Positions 8,096-16,136 of a stretch of DNA of 64,000 nt are shown piece by piece (the first letter of the stretch is position 1; every line of letters starts with the position of its first letter). Both the position numbers and the translations under genes were made by a program. Under the pieces are notes generated by a model. That model was not told the DNA's origin. It saw nothing but the letters and a program-made list of their open reading frames with translations, and did not search any database. This DNA comes from Paractinoplanes polyasparticus (lineage in GTDB: Bacteria > Actinomycetota > Actinomycetes > Mycobacteriales > Micromonosporaceae), in the NCBI RefSeq assembly GCF_019710575.1, contig NZ_JAHWFK010000064.1:1-64000 (forward strand). The letters are read 5' to 3'.

Positions 8096-9171
8096 TGGGA
8101 ACCGTGGCAGCGCACGGGCTGCGCAAGTCCTTCGACAAGGTTCAGGCCCTGGACGGGGTGACGCTGGACGTGCCGGACGGCTCGTTCTTCGTCGTGCTCG
8201 GACCCTCCGGGGCAGGCAAGACGACGACCCTGCGAGCGATCGCCGGCCTGGAGAAGCTCGACGCCGGGTCGGTCCATCTGGACGGGAGGGACGCGACCGG
8301 TGACACCCCGGCCGCACGCGACCTGGCCATGGTCTTCCAGAACTACGCCCTCTACCCGCGGCGCACGGCGTACGAGAACATCGCCTCGCCGCTGCGGGCA
8401 CGCCGGTGTTCCTCGAGCGAGATCGCCGCTGCCGTCGACCGGATGTCGAGCCTGCTGCACATCGAACGTCTGCTGCAGCGTCGCCCCGCGCAGCTGTCGG
8501 GCGGTGAGATGCAGCGCGTCGCCCTGGCCCGGGCCCTGGTTCGGAGCCCGCGCGCATTCCTCATGGACGAGCCGCTGACCAACCTCGACCTCAAGCTGCG
8601 CGTCGAGATGCGCACCGAGCTCACCCGCATCCACCGCAGCCTCGGCGCCACCTTCCTCTATGTGACCAACGACCAGGTCGAGGCCCTGTCCATGGCCGAT
8701 CAGGTCGCGGTCCTCAAGGAGGGGAAGGTGCAACAGGTCGGAACACCGACCGAGGTGTACGAGCGGCCGGCCAACCGGTGGGTCGCCGGATTCGTCGGGA
8801 GCCCGCCGATCAGCCTGCTCGCCTGCCGTGCCGAGGGCGATCGTCTGGTCGGTGCGGAAGGCTGGACGCTGCCCCGGCCCCGCTGGACCACGGCTGAGGA
8901 CGGTCGCGCGCTGCTGCTGGGCCTGCGCGCGGAAGACCTGTCCGTCGAGCAGCGTGGGGACGCGGCGTTGCCCGGCGAGCTCTACGGACTTGAGCCGCTC
9001 GGTGACCGGACGGTCGTCGACGTCCGCGTCGGAACGGAGATCCTCAAGGTCAAGGCGCGACCCACCGTCACCGGCACGCAGGGCGAGCGGCTCCAGGTCA
9101 CGGTCGACCTGGACCGTGCGCACCTGTTCGACGCGGGCACCGGGCTGTCGCTGTCCCGGGCCGGGCGGTGA
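8095..9171 (+). CDS. Sugar ABC transporter ATP-binding protein, second copy with altered H-loop
   Basis: 358 residues of the same class as its neighbour: Walker A GPSGAGKTTT, Q-loop MVFQNYALYP, signature LSGGEMQR, Walker B FLMDEPLTNLD and a C-terminal TOBE-like domain. The switch histidine is replaced: the loop reads VTNDQ with Asn192 (codon 8668-8670). Importers with two different ATPase genes are known for glycerol/polyol-type systems, so a heterodimer with one normal and one weakened ATP site is likely. The start ATG overlaps the stop of the first ATPase by one base. Confidence 0.92.
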   Translation: MGTVAAHGLRKSFDKVQALDGVTLDVPDGSFFVVLGPSGAGKTTTLRAIAGLEKLDAGSVHLDGRDATGDTPAARDLAMVFQNYALYPRRTAYENIASPLRARRCSSSEIAAAVDRMSSLLHIERLLQRRPAQLSGGEMQRVALARALVRSPRAFLMDEPLTNLDLKLRVEMRTELTRIHRSLGATFLYVTNDQVEALSMADQVAVLKEGKVQQVGTPTEVYERPANRWVAGFVGSPPISLLACRAEGDRLVGAEGWTLPRPRWTTAEDGRALLLGLRAEDLSVEQRGDAALPGELYGLEPLGDRTVVDVRVGTEILKVKARPTVTGTQGERLQVTVDLDRAHLFDAGTGLSLSRAGR

Positions 9172-10637
9172 CCGCGATGAGTGACCCGATGAACGCCCTG
9201 GCCCCCGAGCACCGGCGGCTGCGGGTCGGCGACGCCTGGCGCGACGCCGCCGGCGGAGCCACCTTTGCCGTCGAGGACCCGGCCACCGGCAAGACCATCG
9301 CCGAGGTGGCGGACGCCGGCGTCGGTGACGGGCTGGCCGCCCTGGACGCGGCGGCCAAGGCCATGGCGGAGTGGGCAGCGACCCCGCCGCGGAAACGGTC
9401 GGAGTTGCTGACCGCGACGTACCGGGCTCTCACCGAGCGATCCGAGGAGGTCGCCCGGCTGATAACGCTCGAGATGGGCAAGCCGCTCGCCGAGGCTCGG
9501 GCCGAGGTGGCGTACGGCGCCGAGTTCTTCCGTTGGTTCGCCGAGGAGGCGGTGCGCGTCGAGGGGCGCTACAACACTGCTCCCGCCGGCGGATATCGCA
9601 TCCTCACCGTGCCGAAGCCGGTCGGACCGTGCGTCTTCGTGACGCCCTGGAACTTTCCGTTGGCCATGGGCGCCCGCAAGATCGCTCCTGCACTGGCCGC
9701 GGGCTGCACGACGATCACCAAGCCGGCCGGCCAGACGCCACTGACCATGCTGCTGCTGGCCCGCATCATGGAGGAGGCCGGCGTTCCCGCGGGCGTCGTC
9801 AACGTGGTGACCACCAGACGTTCCGGCGAGGTGGTCTCGGCGCTGCTGGCCGACCGCCGGACCCGCAAGCTGTCATTCACCGGGTCGACCGAGGTCGGGC
9901 GTGTGCTGCTCCGGCAGGCTGCGGACAACGTGCTCCGCACGTCCATGGAACTGGGCGGCAACGCGGCCCTGATCGTGTGTGCCGACGCCGACCTGGACGT
10001 CGCGCTCGACGGTGCGATGGTGGCCAAGATGCGCAACATCGGGGAATCGTGCATCGCGGCCAACCGGATCTACGTCGAGGAGCCGGTTTTTGAGGAGTTC
10101 ACGGCGCGCTTCGCCGAGCGGATGGGCGCGCTCTCGGTGGGCCATGGTCTCGACGACGGCGTGGACGTCGGGGCGTTGATCGACGAGGCCTCGGTCACCA
10201 GGATCGACGAGCTCGTCGCCGACGCGGTCGATCGCGGCGCCCGGGTCCTGGTGGGCGGCGAACGTCCGGACGGGCCGGGCCACTTCTACCCGCCCACGGT
10301 CCTCGTCGACATGCCCGGCGATGCGCTGATGCTCGAGGCGGAGATCTTCGGCCCGGTGGCGCCGATCATCTCGTTCACGTCCGACGACGAGGTAATGGCG
10401 AAGGCCAACGACACCGAGTACGGACTGGTCGGCTACGTCTTCACCCGGGACCTCCAGCGGGCGCTCCGGTTCACCGAGGGGCTGGATACCGGGATGCTCG
10501 GCGTCAACCGCGGCCTGATCTCGGACCCGTCAGCTCCGTTCGGAGGCGTGAAGCAGTCCGGGATCGGCAAGGAGGGGTCGCACGAAGGCATCCAGGAGTA
10601 CCTCGACCTCACGTACGCCGCGATCGACCTACCGTGA
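9168..10637 (+). CDS. NAD(P)-dependent aldehyde dehydrogenase, succinate-semialdehyde dehydrogenase-like
   Basis: 489 residues from a GTG at 9168 that overlaps the ATPase stop (GTGA). Catalytic Glu261 in SMELGGNA and Cys295 in GESCIAANR are present, with the N-terminal PWNFPLAMGARKIAPAL and C-terminal APFGGVKQSGIGKEGSHEGI blocks typical of the GabD group. It oxidises an aldehyde to the acid in the cytoplasm. Placed before an iron alcohol dehydrogenase, it forms an alcohol-aldehyde-acid oxidation pair. A 4-hydroxybutyrate to succinate route is one possibility but unproven. Confidence 0.9.
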   Translation: MTAMSDPMNALAPEHRRLRVGDAWRDAAGGATFAVEDPATGKTIAEVADAGVGDGLAALDAAAKAMAEWAATPPRKRSELLTATYRALTERSEEVARLITLEMGKPLAEARAEVAYGAEFFRWFAEEAVRVEGRYNTAPAGGYRILTVPKPVGPCVFVTPWNFPLAMGARKIAPALAAGCTTITKPAGQTPLTMLLLARIMEEAGVPAGVVNVVTTRRSGEVVSALLADRRTRKLSFTGSTEVGRVLLRQAADNVLRTSMELGGNAALIVCADADLDVALDGAMVAKMRNIGESCIAANRIYVEEPVFEEFTARFAERMGALSVGHGLDDGVDVGALIDEASVTRIDELVADAVDRGARVLVGGERPDGPGHFYPPTVLVDMPGDALMLEAEIFGPVAPIISFTSDDEVMAKANDTEYGLVGYVFTRDLQRALRFTEGLDTGMLGVNRGLISDPSAPFGGVKQSGIGKEGSHEGIQEYLDLTYAAIDLP

Positions 10638-10664
10638 CCGCCGACGTTCCAGGGAGGCACTGAC

Positions 10665-11921
10665 ATGCTTGAGACCGTCCGCGGACCACGCCAGCTGATC
10701 ATGGGTGAAGGGGTCGCGCAGAACATCCCCCGGGTAGTGGCCGAGCTCGGCTCGCGAGTCCTCGTCGTGACCGACCACGTCCTTCTGGGGCAGCCGGCCG
10801 TGGCCGGGATCGTGGCCGCCGTACGGGAAAAGGTCGATGCCCTCGAGGTCTTCTCCGACGGGACTCCGGACGTGCCACTCGCCGACGTCGCCCTGGCCGT
10901 CGCGGCCGCTGCCGAGGTGGACGCCGACGTGATCCTCGCCATCGGGGGCGGCACGGTGATCGACCTCGCCAAGATCGTCGGCGTCATCCGGCGCCACGGC
11001 GGGACGCCGCGCGACTACTACGGCGAGTCGAAGGTGCCGGGGCCGACGATTCCGCTCATCGCGGTCCCGACGACGTCAGGCACCGGCTCCGAGCTCACAC
11101 CGGTCTCGGTGCTGACCGACCCGGACCGCGAACTGAAGGTGGGAGTCTCCAGCGTCCACATCGTGCCCGACTTCGCCATCGTCGACCCCGAACTCACCTA
11201 CAGCTGCCCCGCCACCGTCACGGCCCACTCCGGCATCGACGCGTTCTGTCACGCGGTGGAGAGCTACACCGCGCGACCCCGGCCCCACGGACCACGCGAC
11301 CCGGTGGAGCAGGTCTTCCTCGGCCGCAACTCGATCACCGACCACCACGCGCTCCTGGCCGCGGAGCGGATCGCCCGTAGCCTGCGCCGCGCAGTCAGCG
11401 ACGGAAGCGACACGGACGCCCGCGCGGACATGTCCTATGGGTCCATGCTCGCCGGGCTCGCCTTCTCCCACGCGGGCAACGCGGCCCCGCACGCCCTCCA
11501 GTACCCCATCGGCGCGGCCACGCACACGCCACACGGTCTGGGCGTCGGGCTGCTACTGCCCTACGCGCTGGACGCGGCCAGGGATGCCATCAGCAACCGC
11601 TTGGCCGTCCTCGCCCGGGTGTGCGGGCTCGACGTGACCGACGCCTCCGACGCCGAGGCCGCAGACAGCTTCCTCACCTGGCTCGACCAACTCCTGGCCG
11701 ACATCGGCATCCCACCCACCTTGGCGGACATCGGCGTGGCCCGCGCCGACCTTCCGCGCTTCGCGGAGATGGCCGGTGGCGTCACCCGCCTCATCCAGAA
11801 CCATCCGGGCCCCACCGACACCGCCAGCCTGACCGCGATCCTCGAAGCGGCCTGGACCGGGGACCGATTCCGACACGTCCTGACCCCGAGCAGAAACAGC
11901 GACCGCCCCTTCACCCAGTGA
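10665..11921 (+). CDS. Iron-containing alcohol dehydrogenase
   Basis: 418 residues from ATG 10665 with GGAGG upstream. NAD-binding GGGTVIDLAK and the metal-site blocks HSGIDAFCHAVESY and HAGNAAPHALQYPIGAATHTPHG, with their spaced His residues, identify group III alcohol dehydrogenases. An insertion around residues 205-225 (RPHGPRDPVEQV) is longer than usual. It is the last gene of the importer operon and should generate the aldehyde used by the preceding dehydrogenase. The substrate class (polyol, diol or hydroxy acid) is open. Confidence 0.9.
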   Translation: MLETVRGPRQLIMGEGVAQNIPRVVAELGSRVLVVTDHVLLGQPAVAGIVAAVREKVDALEVFSDGTPDVPLADVALAVAAAAEVDADVILAIGGGTVIDLAKIVGVIRRHGGTPRDYYGESKVPGPTIPLIAVPTTSGTGSELTPVSVLTDPDRELKVGVSSVHIVPDFAIVDPELTYSCPATVTAHSGIDAFCHAVESYTARPRPHGPRDPVEQVFLGRNSITDHHALLAAERIARSLRRAVSDGSDTDARADMSYGSMLAGLAFSHAGNAAPHALQYPIGAATHTPHGLGVGLLLPYALDAARDAISNRLAVLARVCGLDVTDASDAEAADSFLTWLDQLLADIGIPPTLADIGVARADLPRFAEMAGGVTRLIQNHPGPTDTASLTAILEAAWTGDRFRHVLTPSRNSDRPFTQ

Positions 11922-11934
11922 ACGAACGGCCGCG

Positions 11935-13869
11935 GTGGACCACGTGAGGCACGATGGTCGGGTGTCGGCCTCCCCCACCCCGCACGACCAGTCCTTCGCA
12001 CCCGACCTGAACGCTTGCCGGGAAACAGCCCGTGCGGTGCGCGCGACACCGTGCTGGCCGCAGGTCAGGGATGCGGTGCGCCCGCCCGGCGTCGGCATCC
12101 ACCGGTCCCGTCCACCGCTCGGCCTGTTGCTGTACGGGGCCGCGCGCGACGGTCGCCTGGTCTGGCGGTCGGCCGACGAGTTCGCCCTGCTCGAACCGCC
12201 GATCGCCCGGGGCGCGGAGTGGGCGAGCAGCGATGCTGGGCGCACCTGGACCGGACGCCTGGACCGCTGGTGGGATCACCTGGTGTTCGGCGTCCCACCG
12301 TTCCTGCTGCTGGCCCTCAGCGTGCCGACGTCGTTCGTTCCGCAGGTGGGCACGCTCCTCGCGCTCCTGCTCGTCTGCATCGCGCTGCTGTACATCGTGG
12401 CGCAGATGACCCTCGGGCTCATCCTTCGTTCCGTCAAGCGGATGCGGGGCACGTCGGACGACAGCGCCCGCGGCCTGCACTGGACTGTCGTCCTGGTCCA
12501 CCTGACCGACCCGGCGAAGGCCGATCGACTGCTGCGGGCCGCCCTCGACCGGTCGCAGGAGCTGACGAGGGACAACATCCGGCCGGACGTGGCGGAGGGC
12601 ACCCACGCCCTGATGTGCCTGGAGCGCGGGATCACGACCGTGGAGGCCCGGCGGGCTGTCTCGGCCGCACCATCGGCGACCGGTTCGGGCCCCGACCGGC
12701 CCGGCGTGCACGTCGTGCTCGACGGTGGCGGGTTCGTGCCACCTGATCCGGGGGCACACCGGCCCATCAGCTTCATTCCGGTGCTGCTGATCGGCACGTC
12801 GCTCGCCGTCGCGGTGGTCGGCCTGCTCACCGCGGACGCCGAGGCCGCCGCGTGCGCCGCGGCCGGGAACTGCGCCGGCCGACCGGCAACCTGGATCGAC
12901 GCCACGACCTGGCTGATCAATCGCATGGTCCTCGATGATGCCGGCTTGACCCCGGCGACCACGCAGGCGCGGATCTTCGGCTGGCTGATGCTGCCGCTCG
13001 GCCTGGTGGTCGTGCTCTGCCTCGTCGTCGCGGGCTGGCGGCAGGCGAGCACGTTCAAGAAACGACAGGAGAGGACGTACGCCCACTTGAACACGACGAT
13101 CAACCGGCGCCTCCGCGTCCTCGTCCTGACGGTGCTGGACACCGAGCGAGACGCGGTCATCAGCGCGGTCACCGCCACCAACGGCCGGCTGGCCGAGCCC
13201 GACACGCTGGGCGGTTACCCGGTCTTCCGCCTCGGCCGGCTCGGTGATCAAGGCACTGAGGTGCTCCTCGCGCAGTCCACACAAGGCATCGTGACCCGAG
13301 CCGCGATGATGCTCACCGCGGAACGGCTCATTCCCGTCGTGCAGCCCGACTACGTGATCCTGGCCGGCATCTGCTTCGGGCTCTGGTCGCGCGAGCACGA
13401 CAACGGCACCCAGGAACTCGGCGATGTGGTCGTCTCCGAATACGTGCAGAACGTCGATCACCGGAAGGTGACCGACGAGGACGGCAGCGAACGGACTGTC
13501 TGGCGCGGCGAGCGGGTCCAGGCGAGCGCCCCGCTGCTGCTTGCGCTCATGGCGGCGACACACGGCTGGACCGGCCGACCGGTCCACATCGGCACGGTGC
13601 TGTCCGGCAGCACCCTCGTCCGCAGCGCAGCGTTGCGCGCGGAACTGCGCCGGGAATTCCCAGAGGCGTCGGCCGGCGAGATGGAACTGACCGGGGTCTA
13701 CGTGGCCACTGCCGGGCGCCGCAGCGGCTGGATCATGGTCAAGGGCATCTCGGACTGGGGCACCGGCGAGCTGACTGATGAAACCAGGCGACGGGCGTCA
13801 GAGGCGGCCGCCGCCTTCATCGTCCACACCCTCACCTTCGGTACGCTGCCGGTCCCCCCACGCGGTTGA
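11935..13869 (+). CDS. Membrane protein with C-terminal nucleoside phosphorylase (PNP/MTAN-like) domain
   Basis: Up to 644 residues (GTG 11935; a GTG at 11962 is an alternative). Two membrane helices lie around residues 115-165 (FLLLALSVPTSFVP, LLALLLVCIALLYIV). Two more lie near 280-305 and 345-370, separated by a Cys-containing extracytoplasmic loop. The C-terminal 240 residues read as a PNP/MTAN phosphorylase-superfamily domain: VLVLTVLDTERDAV, PDYVILAGICFG, LGDVVVSE, and the active-site blocks GEMELTGVYVA and VKGISDWG. The membrane-anchored architecture is known for effector modules of actinobacterial conflict systems, not for salvage enzymes. It starts 13 bases after the alcohol dehydrogenase but belongs functionally with the following four genes. 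Confidence 0.8.
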   Translation: MDHVRHDGRVSASPTPHDQSFAPDLNACRETARAVRATPCWPQVRDAVRPPGVGIHRSRPPLGLLLYGAARDGRLVWRSADEFALLEPPIARGAEWASSDAGRTWTGRLDRWWDHLVFGVPPFLLLALSVPTSFVPQVGTLLALLLVCIALLYIVAQMTLGLILRSVKRMRGTSDDSARGLHWTVVLVHLTDPAKADRLLRAALDRSQELTRDNIRPDVAEGTHALMCLERGITTVEARRAVSAAPSATGSGPDRPGVHVVLDGGGFVPPDPGAHRPISFIPVLLIGTSLAVAVVGLLTADAEAAACAAAGNCAGRPATWIDATTWLINRMVLDDAGLTPATTQARIFGWLMLPLGLVVVLCLVVAGWRQASTFKKRQERTYAHLNTTINRRLRVLVLTVLDTERDAVISAVTATNGRLAEPDTLGGYPVFRLGRLGDQGTEVLLAQSTQGIVTRAAMMLTAERLIPVVQPDYVILAGICFGLWSREHDNGTQELGDVVVSEYVQNVDHRKVTDEDGSERTVWRGERVQASAPLLLALMAATHGWTGRPVHIGTVLSGSTLVRSAALRAELRREFPEASAGEMELTGVYVATAGRRSGWIMVKGISDWGTGELTDETRRRASEAAAAFIVHTLTFGTLPVPPRG

Positions 13870-13966
13870 CCGCGACGTCCTTGTGCGCCGGGATCCCCGG
13901 AACGGCGTCGTCGTCTCCCGTCCACACAGCGCCGCAGGCGGGCACGCACCGTGTCGGTCGGCGCGG

Positions 13967-16099
13967 TCACGGCCGGGCGCCGCCGGTGTGACCGCCGTGC
14001 GGGTCGAGCGGCGGGCAGACTTCGAGCAGGGCTCGCACGTATGCCGCGGCGGCCGCGGACGCGTAGGGACGCCACACGTTGTTCGTCCAGCGATCGCCGT
14101 AGTCGCTGATGCCGCGGACGACGAACCAGTCCCGGCCGTCGGCGTGCCCGGCCCGGCCGATGCCCTTGCCTTCCATCTCGATCGCCACCAGGTTGTGTTG
14201 CCGGGCGAACTCGTCGCGGGCGGACGCGTTGCGCATCGAACGGTCCGAGCTGCCGATCTGGCCCTCGTGCACCTTGGGCCGGCCGGGGCGGTGCCCGCTG
14301 AGCTCGAGGTCGGGATGCGGTACTGGTTCGGCGAAGTCGTCGTCGCCGGAATACACCACATCGGTATCGGCCGCCGGTCGGGAGAACACCGAATGCTTCT
14401 CGATCAACCGGTCGAGATGAGCGTCCCACGGCGTGCAGCCCAGGATCTCGCCGGAAACGAGAAGTTTCACCCGCCCCGCCAGCAGATCCGATCGGCGCGG
14501 GAAGTCCTGCCGGCGCTCCGGACCGCCCGGCCGATCCACGATGTGGTCGAAGTCGACGATGTCCCAGCCGGCGACGACGATGTCGCCCAGCCGGACGTGG
14601 CGGGCGGGGTCGGCGGTCCGGGGCACGCCCGCCGCGATGCCCACCATGACGAGGTGGTCGACGGAGGGGAAGCTGCGGACCAGGTGGGCTCCGCCGTACG
14701 CCGCGGCATCGTTGCCGGTCTCGGCGAGCAGGGTGAGCACCACTTCGTGCGGCCGGTTGGGGTCTGCGCTCGGCAGGGTGCCCAACCTGTACATGGCGCG
14801 GTCGCCCTTGATCGGTTTGTCGGCCGGGTTGTCGAGCAGTGCGCTCATCGCGGCGAACTCCTGCGGCAGCGCGGTGACCAGCCCGATGGTCGGCTGTCCG
14901 TCGTATGTGGCGGCGTGGGCCCGGCTGCGTGCTGTGTGTCGTCGGTCGAGGTCGATCTGCCGTTGCATCGTCGTGACGGCGCGGAAGTCGGCGCTGAGCG
15001 GCCCGGTCCGCGGATCGGCCGGCCCTCCGGCGGCAACCAGGGACTGGGCCATGTTCTCGCCGGCGATGGCGGCCGCATCGGAAAGGGCTTCGATCCAGGA
15101 CGGATCGGTGAGCTCGAGAGCGGTCTCGTCGAGAACTCGGCGTTCGTAGTGTCCTTTGGCCGCACTGAGCAGATACCTGGTCAGCGGAGCCAGTTCCGCG
15201 TCCCCGCGCGACCAGATCAACGCACTGAGCTCGGGCTCTCGGCCCGGACCGGCCAGCGTGACCAGCCGCCGCCGTCGTCCGTCGACGAACGGCGGCAGTT
15301 CCCAGAGCGTGCACGGTCCGATCTCGTTGCTCTCGGCGCGCCAGAAGTCATCGACCGTCGCCGGAAGTGCTCCGACAACGGCTCCGATCGCGAGGTCCGG
15401 TGACGTCTCAACCGTGCCGGCGAAGATCGTGACCACGCCGATCAGCGGGCCGTCCTCGCCGCGGGCAGCGACTTGCTGCCAGCGTGACGCCAACTGGGCC
15501 CAGGTGACCCCGGGTGCTTTGGCTGCCACGGACAACACCAGCGTGTCGTGCTCGCGGCGCACGATGGCTTGGACGTGGTCGGATCGGCGAGCAGCGATCG
15601 TCGTGCCGGTGGGGATCGCCGCCGGCAGAGCGATGGGCAGGTGGAGCTCGTCGATCGGCTGGTTGGTCCCGAAGACCGCCCCGCAGCCGTCCCACAGCCG
15701 GCGCAGCCTCGGGTAGGCGGCGTCGGTCGCCGACGCGAACACGTGCACCACAAGGTAGTGCGTGAGCAGTCCTTCGGTCGTGGCGTCGGGCCGCGGCGGC
15801 AGTTCCGGCGCCGGCGGCAGATCGAGGTCGGACAGCGTGCGGAACAGACGATCGCGCAGCAGGGTCACCCGAGGAGGAGGCCCGACCAGCGGGGTCGAGC
15901 CGAGCGGCGTGTACCGCCTCGGGCTGGCGAGTTCCAGGTCAGCAGTCGCCTCGGCGAAATCCTCGGGCGCCCGGGCGTCGGTCATCGCCTGCAGAACCTC
16001 GGCGATGTCGTCCCAGTCGGAGGCCGGCAGCCGCCATTCGGGCACGTCGCTGAGCCCGTCGAGCGCGTCCGCGACGTCCACCGCGTCCAGAGGAATCAT
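13967..16099 (-). CDS. CATRA-like domain fused to a nucleoside phosphorylase (PNP) domain
   Basis: 710 residues from ATG 16099, chosen because a TANNNT -10 motif lies 8 bases upstream (leaderless start); an extended GTG start at 16174 lacks a ribosome site. Residues 1-95 are unassigned. Residues about 105-350 resemble, from memory, the CATRA (caspase- and TPR-repeat-associated) N and C modules: HYLVVHVFA, LRRLWDGCGAVFG, LVLSVAAKAP, then LWELPPF, RRLVTLAG and RYLLSAAKGHYERRVL. The C-terminal 290 residues are a PNP domain with IGLVTALPQEFAAM, VGIAAGV, LGDIVVAG, AIEMEGKGIG and RGISDYGD, so ribose-binding Glu and catalytic Asp are retained. The neighbouring TPR-CHAT genes fit the name of the CATRA family. 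Probably a sensor/adaptor fused to a nucleotide-targeting effector. Confidence 0.78.
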   Translation of the reverse strand: MIPLDAVDVADALDGLSDVPEWRLPASDWDDIAEVLQAMTDARAPEDFAEATADLELASPRRYTPLGSTPLVGPPPRVTLLRDRLFRTLSDLDLPPAPELPPRPDATTEGLLTHYLVVHVFASATDAAYPRLRRLWDGCGAVFGTNQPIDELHLPIALPAAIPTGTTIAARRSDHVQAIVRREHDTLVLSVAAKAPGVTWAQLASRWQQVAARGEDGPLIGVVTIFAGTVETSPDLAIGAVVGALPATVDDFWRAESNEIGPCTLWELPPFVDGRRRRLVTLAGPGREPELSALIWSRGDAELAPLTRYLLSAAKGHYERRVLDETALELTDPSWIEALSDAAAIAGENMAQSLVAAGGPADPRTGPLSADFRAVTTMQRQIDLDRRHTARSRAHAATYDGQPTIGLVTALPQEFAAMSALLDNPADKPIKGDRAMYRLGTLPSADPNRPHEVVLTLLAETGNDAAAYGGAHLVRSFPSVDHLVMVGIAAGVPRTADPARHVRLGDIVVAGWDIVDFDHIVDRPGGPERRQDFPRRSDLLAGRVKLLVSGEILGCTPWDAHLDRLIEKHSVFSRPAADTDVVYSGDDDFAEPVPHPDLELSGHRPGRPKVHEGQIGSSDRSMRNASARDEFARQHNLVAIEMEGKGIGRAGHADGRDWFVVRGISDYGDRWTNNVWRPYASAAAAAYVRALLEVCPPLDPHGGHTGGARP

Positions 16100-16107
16100 C
16101 AGTGGAC

Positions 16108-16113
16108 AGTTTA
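16108..16113 (-). promoter_or_regulatory. Leaderless -10 element of the CATRA-PNP gene
   Basis: TAAACT on the minus strand fits the TANNNT consensus and ends 8 bases before the ATG at 16099, the spacing of leaderless transcripts in actinomycetes. It lies in the 37-bp gap shared with the divergent PNP-macro gene. Confidence 0.5.
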
Positions 16114-16136
16114 TCGGGGTGTGGCACGGTGGAAGG

